Source: Lumbricus terrestris (taxonomy: Eukaryota; Annelida; Clitellata; Crassiclitellata; Lumbricidae). Taken from it: a stretch of DNA of 64,000 bases. The translations under genes and the position numbers were made by a program. The stretch spans positions 44,149,284 to 44,213,283 of the forward strand of contig OX457050.1 of assembly GCA_949752735.1 (NCBI GenBank), read 5' to 3'. Each line of letters starts with the position of its first letter. Position 1 is the first letter of the stretch. This document shows positions 33,773-44,195 of this stretch, piece by piece. The notes under the pieces are model-generated. The model saw only the letters and a program-made list of their open reading frames with translations, was not told the origin of the DNA and did not search any database.

Positions 33773-35227
33773 ATGATGAAAGTACACAAGAGGACCCATA
33801 CTGGAGAGAAACCACACAAATGTCGGTTATGTCAGATATCATTTACTCACGGTGGTGAACTGAAAAGACATGTGAGAACACATACCGGCGAGAACAAATA
33901 CAAATGTAATTTATGTCAGAAATCGTTTAGTCATGGTGGTCATCTGAAAGTGCACATCAGAACCCATACTGGGGAGAAACCATACATATGTCAGTTGTGT
34001 CAGAAATCATTTAGTCACGGTGGTCATCTGAAAGTGCACATGAGAATACATACCGGGGAGAAACTACACCAATGCCAGGTATGTCAAAAGGCATTTACTG
34101 AAGGTGGTAATCTGAAAAAGCACATGAAAATCCACACTGGGGAGAAACCATACATATGTCAGTTGTGTCAGAAATCATTTAGTCACGGTGGTCATCTGAA
34201 AGTGCACATGAGAATACATACTGGGGAGAAACTACACCAATGCCAGGTATGTCAAAAGGCATTTACTGAAGGTGGTAATCTGAAAAGCCACATGAAAATC
34301 CACACTGGGGAGAAACCATACCAATGCCAGGTATGCGGGAAATCATTTACCGAAAGTAATAATCTAAAATCTCACATAAGAACCCATACTGGCGAGAAAC
34401 CATACAAATGTCAGTTATGTCAGAAATCATTTACGGAGTGTGGTAGTCTGAAAAGACACATGACAACCCATACTGTCAAGAAACCATACAAATGTCAGTT
34501 ATGTCAGAAATTAGTTACTCGTGCTAGTTCTCTGAAAGTACACAATAGATCCCAAACAGGCGAAAAACCATACAAATGCCAGGTGTGTCAGAAATCATTT
34601 ACTGAAGGTGGTTATCTGAAAAGACACATGAGGCCCCATACTGGTGAGAAACCACAAAGGTGCCAGTTAAGTCAAAAGTCATTTAAGTTGGGCAGTGATC
34701 TAACTCGTCATACGGGAACCCTTCCTGGAGAAATACCATACATTTGTGAAGTTGGTTATAAAGGACTCAGATCACTTATAGATCTAAATCAACACGAAAC
34801 TCACACAGATGAGATGCAACACATGTGCAGTAAACTTTATTGTAATGGCAGTTCTTCAACTAAACAGCATAAATGCCAGGAGTTAATACAGCGAAAGGAT
34901 GATAAATTGGAAAATGAATCAAATGCTAATCTATCTGTTCCATTCATTCGGTGCAGTGCTGATGATATTGATAAACCATTTGAACGCATGCAAAGAAAAT
35001 TGCCTCATGACTGCAATGAAATGACAATAGCTCTACCAAAAAGTCGTCATCGAGAATGTGATTTCATTGACAACATCGAATCACCTGAGGATTTAAAACC
35101 GTTTGTGGAAAATTCGTTTGGATGTGGTATATGCGGTGAAATGTTTGAAATTGAGAAGGAATTTCTGGAGCATTGTACTAGCCACCGCTTTTCTTCAGTT
35201 GACGAATTATTTGCTGTTCTTTGCTGA
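33773..35227 (+). CDS. C2H2 zinc-finger protein 1, 484 aa
   Basis: A presumed nuclear DNA-binding protein. From the first in-frame ATG (33773, an ATG pair) the frame gives nine canonical C2H2 fingers joined by TGEKPY-type linkers between about residues 15 and 320. One finger lacks its last His (HNRSQ), and there are two degenerate ones (CQLSQKSF; CEVGYKGL). A finger-free linker follows, then an isolated C-terminal finger, FGCGICGEMFEIEKEFLEH, ending shortly before the stop. No KRAB, BTB, SCAN or ZAD domain is visible. Fingers 3-4 and 5-6 are a 168-bp tandem duplication (33971-34138 and 34139-34306) with about three differences. A decayed finger precedes the start, so the true N-terminus may lie in an upstream exon. 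The C-terminal finger and arrangement match the gene at 53019-55628. Confidence 0.88.
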   Translation: MMKVHKRTHTGEKPHKCRLCQISFTHGGELKRHVRTHTGENKYKCNLCQKSFSHGGHLKVHIRTHTGEKPYICQLCQKSFSHGGHLKVHMRIHTGEKLHQCQVCQKAFTEGGNLKKHMKIHTGEKPYICQLCQKSFSHGGHLKVHMRIHTGEKLHQCQVCQKAFTEGGNLKSHMKIHTGEKPYQCQVCGKSFTESNNLKSHIRTHTGEKPYKCQLCQKSFTECGSLKRHMTTHTVKKPYKCQLCQKLVTRASSLKVHNRSQTGEKPYKCQVCQKSFTEGGYLKRHMRPHTGEKPQRCQLSQKSFKLGSDLTRHTGTLPGEIPYICEVGYKGLRSLIDLNQHETHTDEMQHMCSKLYCNGSSSTKQHKCQELIQRKDDKLENESNANLSVPFIRCSADDIDKPFERMQRKLPHDCNEMTIALPKSRHRECDFIDNIESPEDLKPFVENSFGCGICGEMFEIEKEFLEHCTSHRFSSVDELFAVLC

Positions 35228-35239
35228 TTTGTAATTAAA

Positions 35240-35245
35240 AATAAA
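35240..35245 (+). promoter_or_regulatory. possible polyadenylation signal AATAAA
   Basis: AATAAA lies 13 bases after the stop of zinc-finger gene 1, unusually close but in a typical AT-rich context (TTAAAAATAAACATAAAATG). Confidence 0.45.
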
Positions 35246-35639
35246 CATAAAATGTAGTTTAAGGCACTTAGTCATGATACAAATTAGATGTGCTATTACT
35301 CTGCCGAGATACAAACAGAAATATATAATGCGCTTTGTAGTATCTGTCAGGCACATGGTACAATGAACAAAAGGTGTCTCTTTCATACACAGAGGATCCG
35401 TTGTTGTGAATAGAGGTAATAAAATCACATGGGCTTCTTATTATTAGCAAATTCTGCCTAACGGACTTGGCTGCACTACCATCCTGGCCCCACTTCAGGG
35501 TTTGGCGGGAAACAAACAGTACATCAAATACTGGCGTTGCCTATGTGCGACTCGATGGTCGACCATTATACTGGTGGCATTTACTGAAATCCCAAGCCGA
35601 ATAGCACTTCAGAAATATTTTATTTCCATAAACTGGATG

Positions 35640-35880
35640 TTGGATGAACGATGAATACATGATATTAGCCTATTGCAATATCATTAGAAGTTGGATGAGC
35701 ATATTAATTAATAGAAGTAGAAGTTGGATGAGCGAGGAAATCATGGTTTTATGCTACATTGTGACCATAAAACTAGAGGCTGGATGAATGATCAAAATAT
35801 TGAAAAATAGAAGGTGGATGAGTAACGGAACTGTGTCATAGTAAAATAATTATACATTGGATGAGCGATTAAAAAATTGA
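35640..35880. repeat. degenerate GAAGTTGGATGAGCGA minisatellite
   Basis: Five or six spaced copies of (A)GAAGTTGGATGAGCGA and variants (GAGGCTGGATGAATGATC, AGAAGGTGGATGAGTAACG). This is a decayed array of the same core (GAAGCTGGATtGATGAA) found in the foldback elements, without visible end arrays. Confidence 0.65.
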
Positions 35881-36039
35881 CTAAAACATGTTTTAAATAA
35901 TTTACAATTCTCTACGACTTGAGATTTGGGTAAATGCTTACTGGTGTCAAAGTAGGCTACAGGATGAAATTGTTTGTTGATGGAATAAAGTTATCACCAT
36001 ATTGATCTATCCATAGGCATATACCTTAACGTTCTTCTG

Positions 36040-36530
36040 TGCTGTTTGGAGGGGGTCCTGCGGGCAGCTGCTCGCCTGGTGGGTGGTGTCCCTAAGTTTG
36101 GCCACATCTCTGATTACATTCGTGATGTCTTACATTGGCTTCCAGTTCAGTCACGCATCCACTTCAGGGTTGCTTCTTTTGCTTGGCGCTGTGTCTTGGG
36201 CACAGCACCACCTTATCTCTGTGAGTTATTCCCTTTGACCTCTACTACTGTAGGTCGCCGATCTCTGCGCTCGGCCACTAGAGGTGACTTTATGGTTCCT
36301 TTCGCCCGCACTGCCACTAGGCAGAGCAGGGCATTCTCGGTCACTGGCCCTTTTGTTTGGAATGACCTAACCTATAACCTGCGTTCCCACCCTCGGAACA
36401 CGTCGGGCTCATTCTATGGAATGCTTAAGACTTTTCTTTTTGACCGGGCTTGGGTCGGGAGCGCCTCTGAGTAGAGTCCTTGAAGGGGTGCTATATAAAT
36501 TGCATAGATAGATGGATGGATATATAGCAG
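36040..36530 (+). pseudogene. CR1-like LINE C-terminal fragment with (GATA/GATG)n tail
   Basis: It encodes VLRAAARLVGGVPKFGHISD, LHWLPVQSRIHFRV, GTAPPYLCEL, RAFSVTGPFVWNDL and LKTFLFDR, followed by GAGCGCCTCTGAG and GTGCTATATAAATTGC, then GATAGATGGATGG. This is the extreme C-terminal domain plus 3' UTR. The catalytic RT domain is absent, so the copy is heavily 5'-truncated. Confidence 0.88.
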
Positions 36531-36689
36531 TCTAAACACCACTCAACCTAGTGCGACCCTTGTCCCCGAATCGAATTTCGACCGGGTTCCACATCTGTTA
36601 GGATTAACAAGTATACCTGTGCTTTATGCTGTTTCAAGGACTGCAAATGACTGGGCTACTTCCTGCGTACATGTAAATGCGTACTCTGA

Positions 36690-36965
36690 ATTTATAAAGC
36701 ACCACTCGAAAGTCAAGTGCAGGGCACTAGCTTATTCACGAGCGCTGCGCCGAGTCAGAAGGGTTGTTCATAAGAGAATTTCAAATGAGGTCCCAGTCCA
36801 GTTGCCAGAGCATCAGAGGTGAGAGCAGCTGCTAAGGGGGTGTCGTCTGGGTTGGTAATTGGATGAGGCGGGGTAAGAATTTTTTAAAAAGGGGTGACTT
36901 CAATATTTCGAAAGGGAAGCTTGAGTTGTGATGGACAGAGGAGCCTGAGGAAAGTGAGCAGGGCC
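36690..36965 (-). repeat. LINE 3'-end fragment
   Basis: The sequence TTTATAAAGCACCACTCGAA through ATGGACAGAGGAGCCTGAGG is the reverse complement of a CR1-like C-terminus and 3' UTR (minus frame ...FEILKSPLFKKFLPRL...). The same block is at 50609-50990. Confidence 0.75.
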
Positions 36966-37055
36966 GCATTAAGACTGCTGCAGACCTGGTGCTGTAATTA
37001 CCACATAATGGCCCCCTATGAAAACCTATTTGTGCAAAACGCACATAATTTATTT

Positions 37056-37752
37056 GGTGCGCTGACAAAACGGCGCAGGACAAAACGGCGCCGACAAAAC
37101 GGCGCGGTAACAAAACGGCGCGGTAGCAAAACGGCGCCGACATAACGGCGCAAACTGAACTAAAAAAACAATGGTTTTTAGTAGTTTAATAGCAGAAGCA
37201 GCAAAAATATATTCTAAATATCAATCCAGCTTCCATTTAAATTACTATTATTTTTCATCAATCCAGCTCCAGTTTAAACCAGAATATTTTCTTCAATCCA
37301 GCTTCCATTTAGGCAAGAATATTTTCTTCAATCCAGCTTTCATTTAAGCAAAAATATTTTCTTCAATCCGGCTTCCATATAAGCAAGACTGTTTTCATTC
37401 ATCGAGCTTCCATTTAAGCAAGAATATTTTCTTCAATCTAGCTTCAATATAAGCGAATTTTTTTTCCATCAATCCAGATTCTATTTAAGGACAAATGATT
37501 TTGTATCACTCCGACTTCTACTTTAAACGCTTGTGTTCTGGCTTGGATGTGGCCCTAGTTGCCTGTACCCGGAACGATAGATCATAATCTTGATTTCGTA
37601 TTGAGTTTGCTCTTGAATAAGCAAACAATCACTAGACGGGTAGGCCTATCATAATCTTTGTAGGCCTACTGCGCCGTATTGTCGGCGCCGTTTTGTCGGG
37701 GTAGGCTACTTTGAATTGCGCCGTTTTGTCGGCGCCGTTTTATTACGGCGCC
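37056..37752. mobile_element. foldback element, GACAAAACGGCGCC ends, 9-bp TSD (second copy)
   Basis: It starts GGTGCGCTGACAAAACGG, identical to the copy at 14314, and ends TTATTACGGCGCC. It is flanked by a perfect 9-bp duplication, AATTTATTT (37047-37055 and 37753-37761). The left array has six units, the right about four. The interior has about eight copies of the ~35-bp CAATCCAGCTTCCATTTAAG unit, fewer than the sibling element, so the interior copy number varies between otherwise matching elements. It is non-coding, 697 bp. Confidence 0.93.
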
Positions 37753-37796
37753 AATTTATTTAAAACTGCGGGCCTCTGACACCCTTAGAGGCGTGG

Positions 37797-38275
37797 TGCT
37801 GTACAGGGTGGGCCAATAGGAATGCAACAACTTTGGCGCCTTATAACTTGAACACTTTTTATCTGAGCGTCTTGTACAATATACCAGATTGAACATAATT
37901 ATCCATTTTATGATTCTGAAAAATATCGAAGAGATACTATTACGACGTTATGAGATAATGCTATTAATATTTTAAGTCCCAATTTTTGCCATAAAACTGC
38001 AAGAAAAAAGACTGAAACTGAATATGTCAAAAAACTAATTTTTCATACACATGGTCGATCTGAGTGTTTGTTGGCGTCTGAACCGTGAAGTTCTTCTCGT
38101 CTGTGAACCATGTTCTGTCGATCTTTTCATCTGTCATTCACTTCTTGAGTCATTTGTTAGCTTTAAGCGTGTGGTTGCGTCTGCTCGGCTTCTGAAGGGC
38201 AGGTTCATCAGCAGTCTCTTAACGCCTGACCACTTTCTCCCATTCTTCTGACCTCGATCGATCTGCTTTTCGGGT
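37797..38275 (-). mobile_element. mariner/Tc1-like element remnant
   Basis: The left border TGTACAGGGTGGGCCAATAG is a common mariner-like terminus. On minus, 38130-38040 reads TWFTDEKNFTVQTPTNTQ, matching the transposase motif around the first catalytic Asp (WFxDEKxFxV...PxNxQNDRVY). Upstream minus sequence gives a frameshifted NKRxxxLKAN-like segment. The remaining catalytic residues are missing because sequence between 38000 and the border is non-coding. It is dead. The second terminus was not identified. Confidence 0.7.
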
Positions 38276-38589
38276 AACGCAGCGAAAGAAATGTACCTTT
38301 CTATTATATTCACGCTTGCTATAGGCCTAGTTCTAAAAGTTAGGCTTCTGGCAGTTGCATGTATGAGGCTATGTATAATCGGCGTCTAGACGTCTAATAG
38401 TCCGAGATCTTAGCGGCCAAAAACATCGTTATTGTGCATTTTGGTGCTACAAGCAAAAGAAAGATATTTTTGAGTTCAGGATGAAAAAATTATTCTAAGA
38501 AAAATGTGACATAGTGCCAGTTGAAAAAATGGGAAAGTTTTTTCCAGTTTTTTCCCATTGGAATTTTTCCAGGAACATTATATAAAAAT

Positions 38590-39065
38590 GTTGAAATAAC
38601 TCATAACAAGCTGCAATTTTCAGGATAGGTGTAGGAATATTAGTAGAATGAGATACAAAAAGTGCCAAACAATCCGTCAAGAGCTCTTTACGAAATCCAA
38701 GATGGCGTACAAAATGGCCGCCATTTCCAAAGGTCATTAGTCATCACCTGGAAAAAGCTCGTAAAAAGCTGAAATTTTCTGGATAGGTGTAGGAGTATGA
38801 GCAGAATAACATATCAAAAGTGCCAAGCAATCCTTCAGGAGCTCTTTGTGGAAACCAAGATGGCGTCCAAGATGGCCGTCTTTTTAAAAGGTCATTAATT
38901 ATCACCTGGAAAATGCTCGTAACAAGCTGAAATTTTCAGGATAGGTGAAGGAATATGAGTAGAATAACATATCAAAAGTACCAAACAATCCATCAGAGGC
39001 TCTCTCTGAAAACCATGATGGCGTCCAAAATGGCCACCATTTTTAACTATTGTGTTATAGTTTTG
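38590..39065. repeat. three tandem ~158-bp units
   Basis: The core TTTTCAGGATAGGTGTAGGA recurs near 38616, 38773 and 38932 (spacings about 157 and 159). Each unit also holds AGTAGAATAACATATCAAAA, a GCCAAACAATCC-type string and CCAAGATGGCGTCCAA-like sequence. A YY1-like AAGATGGC core is present in two of the three. Confidence 0.85.
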
Positions 39066-39069
39066 CAAC

Positions 39070-39960
39070 ATTGGCCTTCTTGGGGGCTTAGCCCCCCCCC
39101 CTAGCCCCTGATAAACTCCGCCCATGCCTTCCAGTATCACAAAAGCTGGATATTGTTTTGTCTGCGTTAATTAAGGGGGAGGTGGTTCAGTACGTCCTCG
39201 TCGTCTCTCCCGGGCAACAGGACCCGGTCCTGGCTAAATCTGAACCAGGGGAAGAGGGAGAGACCCGATCAGTCGCCCTGCAATCCGATTGATCAAGAAA
39301 CTTCAATATGGATATATATATATGGGGCGTTAATTAACAAATCAGCCTTGACTAAATTGTCTGTGAAAACTATTTGAAAAACTATCTTCCACAATGTTAA
39401 TATTGGCTCACTAAATAGTGGTTAAAATGGACAGAAGTTTTGGATTTCTTATGGAAAATTTGAGTCTGTTGAGTGTTGACCTAATTAGGGTAGAGTACTC
39501 CAAGATGCCCTTGCTAATGTGCTTTTCTTCTGTGTGGATTTCAAGAGAAGTAGGCTACATGTTGACCCAACGAGTGAACAAATTTTTTAAGCATATGGGA
39601 AGAACATTTATTGAAGTCTTACAACATATCTTTAAACAATGAAATAATGGGAAATTTTTGACGAGATAACAACTTAAAATGTCACTATTTAACGTTGTGT
39701 GGACATTTTTTTCAACAATGGCTGGTATGCTTTTCAAGTCTTAAACCACGATAATTTCATAAAAATGACAGCCGCAGTGTGGCAAGAAAAAAAGTCGAAA
39801 ATGGTTTGGAGCACATCCTCTCCCCAAAACCCTTCGACCCTTCCCTGCTCGGCGATCGTCTTTTGGCCGCGAGTTCGTCCCCTAAAACCATGAACAAGTC
39901 TCCGCCTATGAACAGATGTGATTTCAATAACTCTCCTATCAAAGAAGGCTGAAAAAAGGC
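39070..39960. other. no gene seen
   Basis: It contains a C-run (GGCTTAGCCCCCCCCCCTAG), a possible SINE-like block at 39175-39300 (GGGGGAGGTGGTTCAGTACG) and an ATAT tract. No exon was recognised. Confidence 0.4.
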
Positions 39961-39968
39961 TGAAAAAA

Positions 39969-40435
39969 TGGCACGGACAAAATGGTACGGACAAAATGGT
40001 ACGGACAAAACAGTATGTTTAAATGGAAGCTGAATGGGAGTATTTTATTGCTGAAATAGAGGGTGGGTGGCTTTTTGTGACTGAAGAAGAGCTCCAGTGA
40101 AGAAAAAAGCTTGAGAAAAGGAGGCTGGATTGGCGAAACAAATGCTTGAGAAATGGAAGCTCAATTGATGTCTTTCATTGATATGTTCCATGATATATCC
40201 GGTTTCAATTTCAGCCATAAAATTCCTTAAATGAACCTCCATTTGTAATGCATCTTTCGTTAATCCAGCTTCTATTTCAGCTATGAAAATACCTTGATAC
40301 AGCTTCTATGTCTAAAGCGTTATTTTCATCAATCCAGCTTCCATTTCATATATAAAAATGTCCATGCAGAGCCTTGATCCAGCTTCCATTTCGCATGCGT
40401 CTTTTCATTAATCCAGCTTTCGAGTAGCGCTTTAT
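39969..40435. mobile_element. partial foldback element, GGACAAAATGGTAC units
   Basis: The left array is three units (GGCACGGACAAAATGGTACG, then GGACAAAATGGTAC, then GGACAAAACAGT), followed by spaced GAAGCTG and then CCAGCTTCCATTTC units in opposite halves (40025-40150 and 40255-40425). No inverted right array was found. The element appears to end at a LINE-type tail, GAGTAGCGCTTTATAAATTG (40431), so it is probably truncated. Confidence 0.6.
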
Positions 40436-40439
40436 AAAT

Positions 40440-41060
40440 TGATATTGGATATTATTATTACGATTACGATGATATTCACCAGATGGCACAACCATACTTT
40501 TAAAGCCAGTTTCCATTACTAACGAACACTCGTCTGTTATCGCTCGCCATTTTGTACGAATGGACGGTAGTGAGATTTCTGTTTAAATACATTTTACAAG
40601 ACGAAAAATTGGCCATTTCTTATCATTCATTTTATATAATTAGTGTTAAAGCTACAACAGAAATCTCGGTCATTGTTGGTGTTTGAAAATTTTAATGGTT
40701 CTAGCTTAAAGTTGAGTCGGTGTTAGGCGATTACAGTCGCAAGTTCTTCAGACAAGGAAGCCATTGTTTGTCGTTGGATCCAGTTTCATGGGAACAAATA
40801 AGAAATGCTGATTTGCTGCTAGGCCAGAGGTAATATTCCGTTTGAACGATAGGTTATCCTTTGCTGAATTATTTCAATTTTTTCAATGCCGTATTTGATA
40901 TTAGTAAGTAAGAAGAAGTTCTAAATCTGGAGCATAGAGCACACAGGCTTCGAACAATATTTGGAACATGCACCAGAATGCATGATTTACGTTCAAGACA
41001 CCCGCCTTCAAGAGAGTCCGTCTTTTGGATATATTCTATAATGACTCGGTAGCAAGTAAC
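40440..41060. other. no gene seen
   Basis: Unassigned AT-rich sequence. A weak CCATTTTGTACGAATGG near 40551 may be a relic of a foldback array. Confidence 0.4.
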
Positions 41061-41061
41061 T

Positions 41062-41395
41062 TTTTTTATAAATTTGATGAAAAATATTTCCTGACGAAAT
41101 TGAAGCGGGATTTATCGTGTGAGGGTCGGTTAGGGCTCAGGCTAGGCGTCGTGAGGGTCGGTTAGGGTTAGTTTTAGGGTTAGTGCAGTCATTCTGCTGA
41201 AATTGAAGCTGGATTGATGAACAATAATTTTCAATGAAAAATGGATGAAAAATATTTGCTGACGAAATAGAAGCGGGATTTATCGAACAAATTCTTGCCT
41301 AAAGAGAAGCTGGATCGATGAAAAGGATTCTTGGCAAACTAGAAGTTGGATTTATTAAAGATAACAACGCTGCAGCGTAGTCTACCGAGTCATTA
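41062..41395. repeat. dispersed repeat, copy 2 of 3
   Basis: The same landmarks as 32300-32640 in the same orientation, with closer agreement to a consensus (GAAATTGAAGCTGGATTGAT). It is followed by AGGTGAATTAACCCATAAGT, which occurs inverted at 31432-31475. Confidence 0.8.
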
Positions 41396-41527
41396 TAGAA
41401 AAAAAATCAGGTGAATTAACCCATAAGTACCTCCGAGCCTATTCTGCAGGGGAGAGTCAATTCTGTCAAAAGCGTACAAACAAACAAACAAACATATGGA
41501 ATTTCTGCCTTATAATATAGATTACAT

Positions 41528-41837
41528 TTAAATATTATAAAGCATCCTCGTCAAATAAGATTTCCTAGTTAGGTTGTCTCTGTCCGCCCTAGGAATGATT
41601 CGGTCATGCAGTCTTGGCCTCATGGAATAAGGCTGGGGCCTCAATGGTGGGAGGAGTGGGTTTAATACATGTCCTGGATTAAGTAGGAGAGCAGCGAAGA
41701 GCCTCCCGTCCGCCGTTCTACACAGAGCCTCGAATGTGGGATTGTCCTCAGGAAGGTAATGCATTCGGATCAAACGGTTCAATATGGCCTGCAGTCTGCC
41801 GCGTTCCTGCTGCCCCGCAAATGCCCACCATGCCGGT
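41528..41837 (-). pseudogene. LINE reverse transcriptase C-terminus, part 2
   Basis: On minus from about 41837: WWAFAGQQERGRLQAILNRL then IRMHYLPEDNPTFEALCRTA and onward to ...NLTRKSYLTRMLYN. It continues directly from part 1 (42747-42960), whose last codons read ARMLYAAS. The two parts are separated by the 41838-42741 palindrome. It belongs to a LINE family distinct from the CR1-like copies, with the ARLLYASPAWWGF-type motif. Confidence 0.8.
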
Positions 41838-42741
41838 GTAAAGGTTTCAGATTACCCCCTCCTAAACATTACCCCCTGCAAAACTGTAAAATGCATCAAT
41901 CATCGCATTTATTGCACTAAAAATATCAAAAAATTCATCCCGCTTTTTGTCTTGGTCTGAGGATTTTCATCCGTCATCCCACTTCGTGGTTTGTTATCAA
42001 TATTTTCATATGTAACTAAAATACTATTCGCCGCTGAAGTTTACATGGAGAAAATGGCTTCGAGGCTATTATTTTTTTCGGATCAAAATATCGATAGCAA
42101 ACCACGAAGTGGGATGACGGATGAAAATCTTCAGACCAAAACAAGAAGCGGGATGATTTTTCTTATTTTTTTAGTTCAATAAATGCGATGATTGATGCAA
42201 ATCTAGTTTCCGGGGGGTAATCTGAAACCGGTTTCAAGTTACCGGGGGGTAATGTTTAGGAGGGGGTAATTTGAGACCTTTACACCGGTGTAAAGGTTTC
42301 AAATTACCCCCTCCTAAACATTACCCCCCGGTAACTTGAAACAGGTTTCAGATAACTCCCCAGAAACTAGATTTGCATCAATCATCGCATTTGTTGCACT
42401 AAAAAAATCAGAAAAATCATCCCGCTTCTTGTTTTAATTTGAAGATTTTCATCCGTCATCCCACTTCGTGGTTTGCTATCAATATTTTGATCCGAAAAAA
42501 ATAATAGCCTCGAAGCCATTTTCTGCATGTAAACTTCAGCGGCGAATAGTATTTTAGTTACAGATTAAAATATTGATAACAAACCACGAAGTGGGATGAC
42601 GGATGAAAATCTTCAGACCAAAACAAGAAGCGGGCTGAATTTTTTTTATATATTTTTAGTGCAATAAATGCGACGATTGATGCAATTTACAGTTTGCAGG
42701 GGGGTAATGTTTAGGAGGGGGTAATCTGAAACCTTTACACA
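41838..42741. mobile_element. two inverted foldback elements forming a ~900-bp palindrome
   Basis: The sequence from 41838 to about 42287 recurs, inverted and about 95% identical, from about 42288 to 42741, with no spacer (centre CTTTACACCGGTGTAAAG). Each arm is itself a foldback: GGTGTAAAGGTTTCAGATTA with CCCCCTCCTAAACATTACCC at one end, the complement at the other, and a ~70-bp unique core (TTTACATGGAGAAAATGGCT). Inner motifs AAGAAGCGGGATGA and GAAGTGGGATGACGGATGAA echo the minisatellite core of the other foldback elements. It is inserted in a LINE RT. Confidence 0.88.
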
Positions 42742-42746
42742 GAGGC

Positions 42747-42960
42747 CGCATATAACATGCGGGCCACTGTGGTCATCCTACAAACGTCATGCAGGCTTGG
42801 TCCCTTAAGGCCGTGTGCAGTCATGATACGCAAGGCATAAAGCGACTGTCTTGCTTGGATGCATATTCGCCTGATATGGGCTTCAAATCCTAGGTTTTCA
42901 GTCATAACAACCCCTAAAATCGTCATACTTTGGACCCGAATAAGACCTGGAATCTCTGCT
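42747..42960 (-). pseudogene. LINE reverse transcriptase C-terminus, part 1
   Basis: On minus: FAPAEIPGLIRVQSMTILGV then VMTENLGFEAHIRRICIQAR and LHDVCRMTTVARMLYAAS, the post-palm LGVxxxxxLxFxxHI region of a LINE ORF2. It is cut on one side by the GTAT microsatellite (42970) and on the other by the palindrome. Part 2 lies at 41528-41837. Confidence 0.8.
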
Positions 42961-42969
42961 GGAGCGAAC

Positions 42970-43015
42970 TGTATGTATGTATGTATGTATGCATGTATGT
43001 ATGTATGTATGTATG

Positions 43016-43047
<32 letters not shown>

Positions 43048-43051
43048 TGCG

Positions 43052-43082
<31 letters not shown>

Positions 43083-43222
43083 CTATGTATGTATGTATGC
43101 ATGTTTATATGTTTGAATGTGTGAATTGGCGTATTATATATGCGTGTATGTCTGTATGTATGTATGTATGTATGAATGCATGCATGAATGTATGTATGTA
43201 TGTATGTATGTACGTATATATG

Positions 43223-43256
<34 letters not shown>

Positions 43257-43620
43257 TGTACGTGAGAATGTATGTATTTCATATGCGTGTATGTCTGTAT
43301 GTATGTATGTACGTACGTACGTATGTGTGTATGTGTGTATGTATGTATATGCATGTATGTATGCATGTATGTATATATGTACATACATACATACATACAA
43401 ACATACATACATACACACATACTACGCATTTGTACATGCAAACATACATAAGCTTACATTTATAAACATAACACATGCAATCATACATACATAGATTACA
43501 TACGTACACACATTATATACACGGATAAATATATGCAAATAAAAGCACATGCATGCATTCATACAAGCATGCATGCATACATACATACATACATTCATAC
43601 TTACATACATATGGCATCCT
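42970..43620. repeat. (GTAT)n/(ACAT)n microsatellite, ~650 bp
   Basis: Long imperfect GTAT tract (42970-43380) that switches to the complementary ACAT phase (43380-43620), making it an inverted microsatellite. Interruptions include a GTGTGTGCGTGCGTGCGT block. All long open frames here (MYVCMYV, IHTYIHTY) are repeat artefacts. Confidence 0.95.
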
Positions 43621-43639
43621 GTAATATTTTTTGCTACGC

Positions 43640-44195
43640 CACTGGTGAAAATGATTGAGCAAGTTGCAAATCCTCGGTAGGAAAATTTTATGAAAAAATC
43701 ACTATTTTCAGATATTTTAATTTATTTTGAGCACTTCCGGTTATGAAAAGACAAATTATTTAGTATGACAATGTAGCCCCAAATTCCCTCTATAAAACGG
43801 TATATTTTATTTATCTTTAATATAAATGAGGGATAAGATAATATAGTCGATAATCTGAGTGGGTGGTTTCCACCCCCCTCTTGTTACCTTGGGTTTATCG
43901 GGTATAACATTTGAACGGTATGGGGTATCATCACAAATTTTACATCAAAATGTGTGTAAATGAACCCCCTAAAATAACTTAAAATGTCAAAATGTTATTC
44001 CATATGAAACAAGTTTGATTTGGAAAAAACCTAAAAATTGATGGATAGCACCTCTTTGGTAGACCCAGGGTTAATTTTAGGCCTATATATTTTGACCCAA
44101 ACATGTTCCTTGAGTGCATGTGCTATGTACAACATATTTTTCAGTCATTCATCCCCAAGTTCTATCTAATTTGTATAATTTCAACCCATGTTATG
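43640..44195. other. unassigned; possible MITE pieces
   Basis: 43625-43650 keeps an hAT-type end (GCTACGCCACTGG). 43855-43890 has GTGGGTGGTTTCCACCCCCC, similar to 62715-62740. AGACCCAGGGTTAA at 44062 could be a TTAA-type element end, but no partner was found. Confidence 0.4.

Noticed and set aside
42923..43509. Long open frames in 42.9-43.6 kb (MYVCMYV and IHTYIHTY proteins)
   Set aside because: They are translations of the GTAT/ACAT microsatellite, which is free of stops in several frames.
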